From positions 169,924,689 to 169,988,688 of the forward strand of contig NC_058523.1 in the NCBI RefSeq assembly GCF_904849725.1: 64,000 nt of DNA. The letters are read 5' to 3'. The notes under the pieces are model-generated. The model worked only from the letters and a program-made list of their open reading frames with translations, did no database searches and had not been told where the DNA came from. Position numbers and translations under genes: made by a program. Numbering within the stretch: position 1 is the stretch's first letter; every line of letters starts with the position of its first letter. This stretch comes from Hordeum vulgare subsp. vulgare (lineage: Eukaryota > Streptophyta > Magnoliopsida > Poales > Poaceae). Below, in pieces: positions 1-11,387 of this stretch.

Positions 1-404
1 GCATAGTTGAGAGATTACATTAGCAAAATTATGGACCCTAGGCCTCATTTTCAAGCCTTGCAATACCGTTTATGCTCACTTTTGTTAGTTGCTACCTTTT
101 TGTTTTTATATTTTCATATTACAAAAATCAATATCTACTATGATTACTACACTTGTATCACCATCTCTTCGCCAAACTAGTGCACCTATACAATTTACCA
201 TTGTATTTGGTGTGTTCGAGACACAAGAGACTGTTTATTATTTGGTTGTAGGGTTGTTTGAGAGAGACCATCTTCATCCTATGCCTCCCACGGATTGATA
301 AACCTTAGGTCATCCACTTGAGGGAAATTTGCTGCTGTCCTACAAAACTTTGTGCTTGGAGGCCCAACGCGAGTCTACAAGAACAGGTTGTGTAGTAGAC
401 ATCA
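1..404 (+). repeat. 3' end of the 5' LTR of element E1 (Sabrina/WHAM-like gypsy)
   Basis: The window opens inside this LTR. The block is closely repeated at 34985-35393, which is the end of a complete LTR of the same element in the same orientation. It ends in ACATCA at 404, just before a decayed primer-binding site. The family name is from memory; its relation to the LTRs of E5 (39899-41571 and 55939-56695, minus strand) is visible directly. The short open frames inside it are LTR sequence and not genes. Confidence 0.85.
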
Positions 405-534
405 AGCTCTTTTCTCGCATTGTTGGCGAGGAGGTGAGTGCATGAAGGTGTATCTTTAGATCTTGCAACTTAATCTTGTAGTTTCTTGTTTTATCACTAG
501 TTTGGTTTATAAAAAGAAAATTACAAAAAAGTGG

Positions 535-1500
535 AATTGAGGTGGTCTCATATTGTTCATCTCTATCATGTCTTTCTTGAAAATTATGGAAAGGAAAATT
601 GTGCTCAATTTCTATAAAAATAATGTATGAAAATGCTTAATGTGAATTCCTTGAATGATAAGCAAGATAGTAATATTATTAGTATGAATTCTCTCAACAT
701 CCATGATTTTAATGATATACAAAGCCACAAGCTTGGGGATGCTATATTTTATGAATAAATTTACCATGATGAAAGCATGCCTCCTATTTATGGTGATTAT
801 ATATATGAAAGTGCCTTTGGAAGAGTGTCAACTCTAGGTACTAATGATCCCACTTTTTCGAGGGCGTTGAATCTTTTCCTAATAATAAAAGTGGATATGA
901 GAGGCCATGCCTTTATTTAGTGATGAGTCCACTATTTTGGAAGAGGTTTCAATTGACTATGACAACAAAGTTGATACCTATGATGATTATTGTGATGACA
1001 TGTATGCTATAAAGAGTAATAATAACCATGAAACTTGTCATCATGATTTCAATTTTCATTTGGATTATCCAACTCAAGTATCACATGATACTTATTTTGT
1101 TGAGTTTGCTCCCACTACTATGAATGATAAGAATTTTTCTTGTGTGGTTGGTAATAAAAATTATATGCTTGCGCATCATGAAAAGAATGTTGTATGGGAT
1201 AGTTACATTGTTTAATTCCTTCATGATGCTACTGAAAACTATTATGAGTGGGGAACATATGCTTGTAGGAATTACAATAATATCAAGTTTCCTTACTATG
1301 TGTTCAAAGTTTTGAAGTCATGCTTGTTTTGCCTTCCTATGCAAGTTGATTCTTGTTCCCACAAATATTTTACTCAGAAAATCCCTATGCATAGGAAGTT
1401 GGGTTAGACTTAAATGTGCTTGCCATGTGATTCGTGGTGCTCTCTTGCATGTTTCAACTATTATTCATATATGAGCATCATTGAAATCATCATGCCTAGC
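535..1500 (+). pseudogene. Broken copy of the E-family 263-codon frame (unknown function)
   Basis: This is the E1 counterpart of the intact frame at 55022-55813. Shared stretches include YDDYCDD, HDATENYY, LKSCLF and KIPMHRK, in the same order and at a similar distance from the primer-binding site. The E1 copy has lost its first part through stops and frameshifts. The longest open piece is 907-1215 (102 codons), followed by a stop and a further readable stretch beginning FLHDATENYY. I recognise no gag, protease or polymerase motif. The frame appears to be the only protein of this non-autonomous family. Confidence 0.65.
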
Positions 1501-2177
1501 TAAAAGGCATTAAAGAAAAGCTTGTTGGAAGACAACCCAATATTTATCCTTTCTGTTTTTGAGTGTTAACATGATTAAGCTACAGGATTAATCATGTTTT
1601 GTGTCTTTTTTCAATAAAGTGTCAAGTAAAGCCTTTGGGATAGTGTGGATACTTGCTTGTTTGATTCTATGCAAAAACACATACTTTTACGTCCAGTGCA
1701 AAATTTCTATGATTTTACTGGAGCATCAAAAAATTCTAAAAAATTTACAAAACATTTTTATGCAAATTCTCTCTGTTGTCCTAATTTTGTCGAATCTTCA
1801 GTCACGGAAGTGTGATTTTAATGCTCATCTTCACAGATTGTTCTGTTTTTGACAGGTTCTGTTTTGCATGCATAGTTTGCTTGTTTTAGTGTTTCCATAA
1901 ATTATATTGAGTGATATAAATTATGGGAATGATATAATACTATAGGTATTATGTGAGAAAAATTATGAATCTTGTCTTGACAGTACCTAAGGGACTGAGC
2001 TATATTTATCATACTAACCCATCTCAAGAAGTTCCGTTAAGTTTTGTGTGATTGAAGTTTTCATGTTTTGGGTGAGATAACAATATGAGGGGAATAAGGA
2101 TCATAAATAATCTAATATTGGGGATGCCCATGGAACCCCCAAGGTAATATCCAAGGAAGACTCAAGCGTCTAAACTT

Positions 2178-2201
2178 GGGGATGCCTCGGAAGGCATCCC
2201 C
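2178..2201 (+). other. Hairpin, E1 left module
   Basis: Perfect 10-bp inverted repeat GGGGATGCCT / AGGCATCCCC around a 4-base loop. It directly follows an AACTTGGGGATG stretch resembling the sequence next to the 3' LTR. Similar hairpins occur at 32011-32027, 24942-24962, 43573-43594 and 44304-44328. Confidence 0.7.
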
Positions 2202-2791
2202 TCTTTCGTCTCCCACATTATCGGTATATCTTACTTCAGGCTATATTTTTATTCGTCACATGATATGTGTTTTGCTTGGAGCGTCATTTTATTTTGTTGT
2301 TCTCTATTAGATGTTATTTATAATCTTTTTCATTAAAAAGTTCCAAGAATTGCATTTATAATGCTTGAATTGCATGTTTCGTGTGTGTTGTATAAAAACA
2401 GAAACTTTTTCTGTAGTATTTGAATTATTTGATTTTACTCGAACGTTTAAAGTTTTTGAATTTTAACATAGCACTTTCACACAAATTATATATCATCTCC
2501 AAAATTTTCATAATTTGTGGAGTTACAAAAGTACACTGTTTTAATAGATTGCTACAGACTGTTCCGTTTGGACAGATGGCACTCATAGTTTTTTATGTAC
2601 TTATGCAAGAGTTTTCATGGCTTATATTGATAGATATAAATTGTAGAAATGATAATATAAAGTACCTATTGTTTCAAAATTATTATGCACCTTGTCTTGG
2701 CAGCACATGAAGTGTGGATTTATTCTTATGTGTACTAACCTATCTCACAAGTCCTTTTTGAGTTTTGTGTGGACGAAGTTTTTTATAGAAT

Positions 2792-2796
2792 AGGTG
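2792..2796 (+). repeat. Target-site duplication AGGTG, left copy
   Basis: AGGTG directly precedes the TGTCG start of the LTR at 2797. The same five bases follow the last LTR base at 31902-31906. This ties the outer ends of the whole 29 kb block together as one insertion. Confidence 0.9.
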
Positions 2797-3713
2797 TGTC
2801 GCTGCACTAGTAATGGGGTACCTAGTGCCCCTGACTTGTGCACATGCGTTGAGAGAATCACCCCTCAAGAGAAATCATCGACCCAAGCGAAGAGCCAGGA
2901 CCAGATGCCGGCAAGACCTACACCAACAACCCAAGACATGCCAAGAACCCCTGGCACCTATCGGGGACGAAGGCACAAGCATCCTCACCAAGACCCGGCA
3001 AGGAGCCTCCCCGGCAAGTGCGGGCCAACCTACCATAGATCCACCTCATCACTACACCAGTCACTTGTCGATGAGGTGTCGAGCTCCCAGATGTCTAGGT
3101 TGCTCTCCCTGGCTACGTGGTGGCGCACCGGAAGAAAGGATACAACCTGTTGACACTCGTCCAAAGGCGTGTCAAGACCCCAAGCCATGGCCAGCTTATA
3201 GGTGGCAGAAGCCTGCCGGGAACGCACCACCGTTCGCCACCTAAGGCCGAATTTATGGCGCTCTGTCTTAAGTGCCAGAGTTAGGTATGATAGCACTGTT
3301 AGCTATCTGATCATGTCAGTTGCCACTGTGGACACCCCTTCAGCTATAAAAGGAGGCCCGAGGCAACCTAGCAAAGGATTCAGATCTTTGGATATTCAAA
3401 CACTTTGAGATTTGACACTTGGTAGATTAGGTCCCCAGGGGATTAGAGCCAGGTGTAAGTGTACGTACGTACTATCTCTCCCCGGCAACTCCTGCCGAGG
3501 TATAGCTCCGTGCAAACTTCGTCTTCCCCAATCAATCCACCAAAGCAGGAGTAGGGTTTTACGCTTCACAGTGGCCCGAACCTGGGTGAAACCCCTGAGT
3601 CTCATCATCGTGTTGCCTTGTAGTCTCTGCTCTTTATGACATACAACCTCCCCGCCAAACCAAAAAGGGGCCAAAATGTCCCATAGGTGATCTTGTGCAC
3701 ACATGCACTGACA
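2797..3713 (+). repeat. LTR1 of the Tat-type element
   Basis: 917 bp, starting TGTCGCTG and ending GCACTGACA. It aligns along its whole length with 11388-12305, and its last part aligns with 31767-31901. A TATA-like box lies at 3345-3351 and is followed by the transcribed leader. Point differences from LTR2 are frequent, so the insertion is not recent. Short frames within it are not genes. Confidence 0.9.
3345..3351 (+). promoter_or_regulatory. TATA box of LTR1
   Basis: CTATAAAAGG in the middle of the LTR, the usual place for the U3 promoter. The matching site in LTR2 (about 11936-11942) reads CATAAAA, a change that should weaken it. Confidence 0.6.
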
Positions 3714-3736
3714 TCTTTGGCGCCCCATGCAGGGGC
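3714..3736 (+). other. Primer-binding site region, first interior
   Basis: TTTGGCGCCCCATGCAGGGG directly follows LTR1. The second copy at 12308-12327 reads TTGGCGCGCCAGGAAAGGG, closer to the usual plant TGGCGC start. I do not assign the tRNA. Confidence 0.6.
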
Positions 3737-3800
3737 TTCGTTCGCGCAAACCTGAGGATACGAGCGACGTGTTGATCTTCATTGCTATTTATTTTTCATC

Positions 3801-5918
3801 CTGGCTCCCAAGAAGAAGACTCGTGCAAACGCCCACCCTTCTACTTTGAAGGCCACAACGCTTGCACCTGCGGACGCGAGCACCACGGGCGATGCGGTTG
3901 GCGCGGGAGGCGCTGTCGTCGTGTCCCCCCGTGGTCGAAGCCGGAATGAGCAGCACCGAAAGCGAGTAGCAGCGGCGTCCTAGCGAGCTTGGCCCTGGTG
4001 CCGCGGGCGAAAGGGACACCCAGGACGCACGCATTAACCGCGCTCGCAACAGCGAAGCCCCATCCAAGGCAAATCGCGATGCACCAGCTTCACCTATCAC
4101 ACGCGCGGCTGCTCGGCGCGTGCCTCCAAAACAAGATGGAGTGCTGAGCGGAGCCATGTATCCGCGAGCCCAGCCTCCCCCACATCAGGCCACCATGTCA
4201 ACCGGCGCACGGCGACAATGGAGCGATTAGGCTCCACCTAGTTCCACCAGGAGTCGAGCAATGTCGCGGTCCGCCTATGTGCCTATGTCGAACAAGGCCA
4301 CAGAGGCAATGTCGCGGGATCATGTGTTGTTGAACTTCCCTCTGGCGGATGACAAGATGGACGAGTGGAGAGCCACCATCCAAAGTCTGATTATCTTCAC
4401 CAAAGCCAGCAAATCACAGCAAGCAAGGCCATCCTGTTTCCCACGGACGGCAACGGCGGCCCGAATAGCAAGATCAAGGGCAGACGCAGCAAGCTCCACG
4501 CATTGATGGGACTAATGAGGCATCAATGGCCTCGACCGTCCCGTGCGAACAGCAAGACCAGCGGTCTGTCCTGGAAGACCAGCGGAAGTAGGACATGCGT
4601 ACCACCATTGAACGACGCCGGGAATCACACCATCAATCCAATAAGCGCAATGTCATAAACACTGGTAACCCCGCTCCGAGTGCTGGCGCAAACCTACCTG
4701 ACGAGGTCGGGGTTCCTACCTTCGCTCGTGAGGTCCGGCAGGTCCGCTGGTTGTCGAGCCGAGCTTTCAAGCCCGAACTGACAGAAAAATATGATGGAAA
4801 GCTCAACCAGGCAGAGTTCTTGGGCATCTACACAATTGCCATCCAGGCCACTAGAGGAAGGGATGAGAAGGTGCTCGCAAACTATTTCCCTTTGGCACTC
4901 AAGCTAAATGTGAGATTGTGGCTAATGTACTTGCTGGAGAATTCCATTGCGTCATGGGCTGACAAGTGCAACGAGTTTGATGGCGCCTTCACAGGTGGCC
5001 ACCAGGAGCCAGGATAGCCGAGCGACTTGCAGATCCTCCCGCAGAAGGAGGATTAAACCCTTCAGAAATACATCCAAAGGTTCAGCAGAGTGCACCACAA
5101 CATTGTGGAGATACACCCCGCAGTCGTGATTGCCGCGTTCCACTCAAATGTGCGCAATAGGAGGATGTGGGCCAAGATGAATGTCAAACTCCCGAAGACT
5201 ATCAACGATCTGTATACATTGGCAGACAAGTGTGCATGAGCTGAAGAAGGAAGGCGACTCCCCGGAGAGGAGGGAGGTATCGAAGTCGACTCCGATGACG
5301 ATGACGATGACCCTGGGTCGAAGGGGGGGGGACCGTAAGCGCAATAAGAAGCGCAAGGGCAAGGCAGTTTTAGCCGTCGAAGGCTCTGGTAGTCACAGCA
5401 CCGGCAAGAAGGCGAAAGCCAAGACCCCCGGCAAGGGAGCTGCTTCATGCGCTGATTGCCGGGAGGCCGCTACGACGGCGAAAGCCGGAAAGTCTGACGG
5501 GCCATACAGCAAGATCCATCGCACCAAGGGCCACAATCTCCAAGAATGCCACCAAGTCGAGTTGCTTGTTGAGAAGTAGAAGGCAGAATACGAGAAGCGC
5601 GACATGGAGAAGGGCCAAGATAAGGTTGCCAGGAAGGGCCGCGGTGGTAGAGCACGCCGCTGCGGCAAGGCCCCGTAGCAAAAGGAAAAGCCTGTCAGAG
5701 GCAGCGAGAGGAAAGAAGTTGATGATGCAAATGATGGCTAAGATGATGCAGAGGATTCTAGCGATAGGAAGTTCCAGAAGGCAACCGATGCATTGTGTGT
5801 TGACGGGGCTGCATCCTTGCACTCCTCTCGCCGCCAACACAAGCAGTGGGTGAGCAAAGTTAATGCCATGGAGCCAGCGGGAGGGTCTTGAAGACCACTT
5901 TAATGGTCTCGAACGCTT
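3801..5918 (+). pseudogene. gag, first copy, decayed
   Basis: Capsid/nucleocapsid polyprotein of the Tat-type element. The start codon seen in the second copy (ATGGCTCCCAAGAAG at 12393) is CTG here (3801). Several stops and shifts follow. The capsid core is readable at about 4750-5000 (KYDGKLNQAEFLGIYTIA, YFPLALKLNVRLWL, SWADKCNEFDGAFTGGH), typical of a plant gypsy gag. A zinc-knuckle remnant near 5500-5570 reads YSKIHRTKGHNLQEC; its first cysteine appears to be serine. The remaining tail is lysine/arginine rich. Not functional. Confidence 0.8.
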
Positions 5919-6465
5919 ATGATATTTGACAAAGAGGATCACCCTGACCGCATTCCCATGGTCGGGTATCTGCTGCAGTTGGTTTCTCCAACAATCCGCA
6001 ACCTCAAGGCCAGTAAGATGTTAGTTGATGGCGAGGCAGGGGTGAACCTGATTTCTCCCGAAGTGGTCAAGAGGCTGCATATTCCTAACAGCGAGCTCAA
6101 GCCGACGGATTCATTCCAAGGGATTAACCCCAGCAGAGGCCAGCCAAAGCGAAAGATAACCTTGTCGGTTACATTTCGTGGAGAGCTCAATTACCGGACC
6201 GAAAAAGGTCGTATTCAATGTGGTCGAGCTCTCCCTGCCATACAATGGGATTCTTGGTTGCCCGGCCTTGGCAAAATTCATGGCAGCATGCCACTATGCT
6301 TACAATGTATTGAAGATGTCAGGCCCCATGGGAGTGATCTCCATCCCGTCTAACAACAAGGATGCCATCATTTTTGTTTACCAAATATATCGAGACACTG
6401 TAGCAGCTAAAAGCCATAGGAGGACCCTCTCCTCTCGGAAGCCAGAACAAGGGGAAGAAGTCTAG
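5919..6465 (+). pseudogene. Retropepsin-like protease, decayed
   Basis: Aspartic protease of the polyprotein. The active-site region reads KMLVDGEAGVNLI, with the aspartate codon at 6027; the family normally has D-G-G or D-G-S here, so the loop looks changed. The C-terminal half (LPYNGILGCPALAKFMAA, then YAYNVLKMSGP) is in a different frame from about 6178, showing a frameshift near 6200. It lies between gag and reverse transcriptase, as expected for gypsy elements. Confidence 0.75.
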
Positions 6466-6803
6466 CAGGAACACTGGCAAGGACTCCAGAAAACGCATCT
6501 CCGTGGAGTGTGTTGCGCCCGTTGATGACCTTCTGGAGAGTTCCACTAGCATAAATTCCAAGGTCTCCTACCCTGCGATGGAAAATGTCCCGGCAAGGGA
6601 GGATGACTCTCATGGTACAATCACCATCAGCGCCACCCTTAGTGACAAATAGGAAAGCGCGCTCATTGGCTTTCTATGGGCAAATGTCGATGTGTTTGCT
6701 TGGCAACCTTCTGACATCGCAGTGTTCCCAGAGAGGTAATTGAGCACCACCTTGCTGCCTGGCCTCACGCCAGACCGTCAAGTAGAAGGTTAGAAAACAT
6801 GAC

Positions 6804-7438
6804 TTGGAGAGGCAACAGTTTATCGCTGAAGAAATCAAGAAGCTGGAAGCAGCTGGTTTGGTTCGAGGAATACTGGATCCAATGTGGTTAGCTAACCCGG
6901 TAGTGGTACGCAAGGCTAATGGGAAATGGAGGCTTTGCAATGATTTCACAGACTTAAACAAAGCATGCCCGAAGGACCCATTTCCCTTTCCGCGCATTGA
7001 TCAGATAGTTGATGCCACTTCTCGGTGCGATCGGCTTTACTTCCTAGATGCATATTTCGGATACCACAAGATATTCATGGCCAAAGAGGATGAGGAAAAG
7101 ACCGCATTCATGACTCCATGCAGCACTTACTGCTTTGTACGAATGCCCTTCGGGTTAAAGAGCCCTGGTTCTACCTTTGCCATGGCGATGCAAATTGGAT
7201 TCGAACCCAGTTGCACAGAAATGTGGAAGCTTACATGGAGGACATAGTGGTCAAGACCAGAGACGAAGCTACCCTTGTGCAAGACCTGGAACAGACCTTT
7301 GCGAACCTGCGCAAAATCAACCTAAAGCTCAACCCTGAGAATTTTGTGTTTGTAGTCCCGTTCGGCAAGCTACTTTGGTTCTTTGTGTCTCGGCGAGGAA
7401 TTGAAGGCAATCCCGACAAGATCAAAGCTATCGAGTAG
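6804..7438 (+). pseudogene. Reverse transcriptase, decayed (Tat lineage)
   Basis: RNA-dependent DNA polymerase domain. Readable blocks are WRLCNDFTDLNKACPKD, RIDQIVDATSRCD, FLDAYFGYHKI and MPFGLKSPGSTF in one frame to about 7200, then EAYMEDIVVKTR and FANLRKINLKLNPENF in another, so there is a frameshift. The catalytic YMDD appears as YMED (7232-7243), losing a metal-binding aspartate. A stop at 7436-7438 ends the second piece. The lineage call rests on the NDFTDLNKACPKD block, which is characteristic of Tat/Retand-type elements. Confidence 0.85.
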
Positions 7439-7465
7439 ATACAAGCCCCCAAGACAGCCAAGGAC

Positions 7466-8220
7466 GTGAGACGTCTGACCAGATGCGTTGCTGCGTTGAG
7501 CACAATCATTTCAAAATCCACCAAACGGGCCTTGCCATTCTTCAAAATCCTGAAGAAGGATGACCCAATGAAGTGTACCCCGGAAGCAGATGCGGCGCTG
7601 CAAGATCTGAAAACGTATCTCTCTTCTTCTCCCAGCTTGGTCGCTCCCAAGCCACAAGAACTGTTGCTGCTATACCTGGCAGGAATGAATCAAGTGGTTA
7701 GCACGGACTTGCTGGCACAGCGGGAGATAAACGAGGACACAGCCGCCATGACAGATGCTGCCGGGGATGAAGTGAAAGTATCCGCGGCAATGCCCAACAC
7801 AGACTCAGAAGAAACCCCGCAGGCTAGCAAGGAGGGCTCTAAGGAGTTGGCGAAGAAGATAGTGGTGCAGTGGCCACTGTTCTTTGTCAGCTCCCTGTTA
7901 TAGGGGGCTAGATCAAGATACTCTGGAGCACAAAAGCTGGTCTTCAACCTCATCATGGACTCAAGGAAGTTGCGCCACTATTTCCAAGCCCATGAGATCA
8001 CGTTTGTCACCCTTTTCCCACTACATCACATCCTGAGGAACCCCGAAGCCATAGGCAGGATAGTCGAATGGGCGCTAGAGTTCTCAAGTTTTGGGTTGAA
8101 GTTCGAAAGCACTTCCACCATCAAGAGCAGAGCACTAGCGGAGTTCATTGCCGAATGGACGCACACAATAGACGAAGAAGTCCAAGAAGACATTATCCTC
8201 TGCAGGGAAACACCCAAGGA
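7466..8220 (+). pseudogene. Connection/RNase H region, decayed
   Basis: Two readable pieces: 7466-7903 (LTRCVAALSTIISKSTKRALPFFKIL, the segment after reverse transcriptase) and about 7955-8215 (MDSRKLRHYFQAHEITFVT, then GRIVEWALEFSSFGLKFE), the later part of the RNase H domain. An acidic low-complexity insert and a stop at about 7901 lie between them. The sequence then jumps to the integrase start, so the segment normally joining the two is shortened. Confidence 0.7.
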
Positions 8221-9231
8221 GCCCTTGTCAGGAAAGCTTTCCAACAGGGTTTCTATTGGCCCACAACCATCCAAGATGCAACTGAGCCAGTAACCAAGTG
8301 AGAAGCCTGTCAGTTCCATTCCAAGAACATCCATTAGCCAGCGCAAGCCCTCCTGACGATTCATCTATCCTAGCCATTCTCGGTCTGGGGGCTCGATATC
8401 TTGGGCCCCTTCCCCCGTGCTGCCGTGGGTTTCGAGTTCTTGTACGTAGCAATCGACAAGTTCACAAAATGGCCTGAGGTGGAGCCAGTGATAAAGGTGA
8501 CCACGTAGTCAGCTATCAAGTTCGTGAAGGGACTGGTGTGCTGCTTTGGAGTACCCAATAGAATAATCACTAACAATGGCACCCAGTTCACAAGCCGCAT
8601 ATTCATGTAGTATGTCCAAAGCCTTGGAAGCAAGGTCTCCTTCGCCTCTGTTGCACACCCAAAGAGCAATTGGCAAGTCGAGAGGATGAATGCTGAAGTG
8701 TTGCAGGGGCTCAGGACAAGAACTTCCGATGGACTGCAAAGATGCGACAAGCGCTAGATTGATGAGCTTCCGATGGTTCTTTGGTCCGTCAGAATGACAC
8801 CTATCGAGCAACCGGCCAGACACCTTTCTCCCTAGTATATGGGTCAGAAGCAGTTATCCCCATGGAAGTCATATACGGGTCACCTTGATTGCTTGCCTAC
8901 GATGAAGTGGAGCAACAGCAGCTGCGACATGACGATGTCACCCTCATCGAAGAAGATCGTCTCCGGGCTGCTATGTGTGCTGCACGCTACTAGCAGGCTC
9001 TGTGCCGCTATCATAGCCGTAGGGTCCACGCTCGGAGATTTGAGGAAGGCGACCTTGTCCTTCGGCGCGTTCAGACCGCCAAGGGTTCCAACATGTTGAA
9101 GCCAAAGTGGGAAGGCCCTTACTGGGTAGTACAAGTCACCAGACCTGGCGCGGTCTGTCTGGAGACCGAAGATGGCATCAAAGTGCTTGACTCATGGAAT
9201 ATTGAGCATCTTCGTAAGTTCTACCCGTAAG
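8221..9231 (+). pseudogene. Integrase, decayed
   Basis: The start carries KAFQQGFYWPTTIQDA, the segment normally between the zinc-binding histidines and cysteines. The catalytic core follows with many stops: WGLDILGPFP, AIDKFTKWPE, then TNNGTQF, where the family has TDNGTQF (second catalytic aspartate lost), and WQVERMNAEVLQG, which keeps the glutamate. The frame ends with SWNIEHLRKFYP and a stop at 9231, the usual pol end for this lineage. Confidence 0.8.
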
Positions 9232-10385
9232 GCGCGGTTGCCGGGCCCAGTCCCCGACAACCACCTTTTGTACAATCCTTGCTGAAGTTTCCTGTAACCC
9301 TTTGTACAAAGCCAGGCGCAGACCCTATGCATAAAGAAAGCTAAGCATTGCAATGTATCATCATTTGCATATGCATCATGCATTACCCATTTCCTTGTGT
9401 TATGATGTCACTACTGCCCTAGTTTACCAGTTATTAAGAGTGCTTGATGGAATTGTGATCCTTGTTACCGAGTCTCCCCTCCCTTCAGGAAGCGGAGCCT
9501 CTCTTTTGCTCTGTATGTTTTGCCTCTAGGTAAACAGAAGATAGTGCAGAGGCAAGGATGAGGAACCATCGTACCTTCAAGAGGGCTCCCCCCAAGGAGA
9601 TAAGTTTAAACTACCTTATCTTAAGTGTGGTTCCGTTCCTTTCTCTGAGGAAATCTTCGCCGCTCCTTTTTTGATTGTTTGCAATGGAACTCTCTGCATA
9701 ATAGGGACCCTTGTCGGGACGAGCCGTCCTTCATCTCTCATCACTTATTAGCCTCGGGGGGACCATGCAGATACCTACAAGGGGCCTTGCCGGTTGATGA
9801 TGATTGTCTGTCGCCAGGGGGCTTGCTCCCCCTTCGAGACTTGCACTTCACACCAACCCGACAAAGAAGCCTGCGCGGCAGAAACATACAACACAATGCG
9901 GATAGAAGGACGAATGGATAGTACTCGAGAAAGATGAACGACGATCATTGTATTCATTTCTTCAATACAAAATGGATAAAATAGATTACATTTCCACTAG
10001 TAAAATTTAGCAAAGACCTACAACCTTTTGCTTTATACAAAGATGAGCACCCCATAACACCTTCCTTATCCCTCTTTCTTTAGAGATTGGATGATGGAGG
10101 GAAGGCAAGCGAAAGGTGTGCCCGGCTGGGATTCGACACCTCCCCTCCAGGAACAAAAGACCCATACGCCTACGAGGGGCGTACAAAGCCGACAGGGGAG
10201 AAGCGGGCAGGTGCAGATGATGGCGCTGCCGAGGCTAGTTGTTGATGATGGTGCTGCCGACGATCACGACGGGTCGGAGTGACCTCCCCCTCCGCTGGAG
10301 CACCAGAGGTCGCCACCATCACGGCCCCCATCATCTCCATTGCCCGCGCAGATGCCTCCACCATCGTTGGATCCCCCTACACAGC

Positions 10386-10957
10386 CTAAGAAGACACCAT
10401 GCTCTCAGGTCCTTTACAGAGAGCATGGTCATCCCTAGTGGCCAAAGGAGGGAAATCCTCCCTACCTTCAAGAAGAACACGCAGGAAAAATCTCCCACCC
10501 GTGCACGTCGAACATGGCGCCATGGGCGGGGGACCGTGACGTGATAACCAGAGAACCGCCGTTGCCTCCACCGTCGGGCCACCGCACACACAGAGCCACC
10601 CTCCCTGCAGCTTGTCAACCTCCATCACCTTAGCTAATGGGCAAGGGAGGTATAGAAGCCCACAAGGAGGACCATGCAGCTTGGCTACGGACTCCAGCAC
10701 TATGCCTTCGGTGTGTCCCGGCAGCAGCAGCGCCGGCGTCACCGGAAGAGAGTCGGGCATAATTCTCCATCCTCGTCCACCACGAGCTCCTGGAGGCCCC
10801 GGGCCCTTCTAGTGCCTCCGCCTCGAACACTGGTGCCAACCTCTGGCACCCCACCTAAAGCGGTTGCATGATCCGAACGAGAACCTCTTGCTGCCCCCAC
10901 GGAGGATGGGGAACGCCCACCCTTCCCCAACATGGACAAGAATCGAAACCACCTCAA
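10386..10957 (-). pseudogene. Antisense open frames between pol and LTR (unknown function)
   Basis: Two overlapping minus-strand frames, 10739-10957 (72 codons, glycine/arginine rich) and 10386-10760 (124 codons, beginning MPDSLPVTP), with a third overlapping at 10630-10854. A TATA-like CCTATAATAG (minus strand, 11045-11054) and a leader containing CCTAGGGTTTCC lie upstream, and the sequence becomes AT rich after about 9990. This resembles a small gene opposite to gag-pol that has lost its frame. I recognise no domain. High GC alone can create open frames, so confidence is limited. Confidence 0.4.
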
Positions 10958-11044
10958 AGAGCGAGAAAAGAAGAGTAAACCAGGAAACCCTAGGATGGGG
11001 AAGAGGAGACGGGTGGATAAGCATCGTCTACCGCACCCCTCCCG

Positions 11045-11054
11045 CTATTATAGG
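11045..11054 (-). promoter_or_regulatory. Possible TATA box of the antisense frame
   Basis: CCTATAATAG on the minus strand, about 90-110 bp upstream of the first candidate starts in the antisense frames. It sits in a GC-rich setting, which makes it stand out. The assignment is inference. Confidence 0.35.
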
Positions 11055-11387
11055 GAGGGCCCAGGGGGCTGACTCTCCTACACTCCTAGGGTCGCCGCCC
11101 ATTACACCTATGTCGTTGCCCGCCCTCACGGGCGAACACGTAACCGCCCCATCAATCCAATCCACAATGTTGAGGCTTCTGCGATGACCAAGCCTTTAAG
11201 CCACGCGCACCCACCGCGAGATTCACGCAATCCATGCGGCGCGTGTGGCAGAAACGGCCTAAAGTGGTGGGATAGCGTGGAACATTGGGTTGGCGGTTAC
11301 CTGTTTGCGAATTTCACGCCCATGCATGAACTTTGGGCCTGACCCAGGAGCGCTAAGCGAGCGCGTATGGGCTAGGCCAGGGGCTCC

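Larger units (their letters stand above)
405..2796 (+). mobile_element. E1 interior, left part
   Basis: Starts after the LTR with a degenerate primer-binding site (about 412-432; E5 and the element at 21433 keep better versions). It holds the relic of the E1 reading frame (about 535-1500), then an AT-rich non-coding stretch with a hairpin at 2178-2201. The interior stops at 2796, where the Tat-type composite is inserted, and resumes at 31902. From 1500 to 2796 I see no coding sequence. Confidence 0.75.
9232..11387 (+). mobile_element. Region between pol and LTR2 of the Tat-type element
   Basis: About 2.15 kb without sense-strand coding sequence. The first 700 bp look like untranslated sequence. 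From about 9950 to 11060 the GC content rises and open frames appear on the minus strand, listed separately. A long space before the 3' LTR, sometimes holding an antisense frame, is known for Tat-lineage elements such as maize Grande. Confidence 0.6.

Noticed and set aside
2797..3713. Open frames on both strands of the Tat LTRs (for example 2794-3153, 3396-3782, 11427-11744)
   Set aside because: They lie within LTR and leader sequence and do not correspond to known protein parts.
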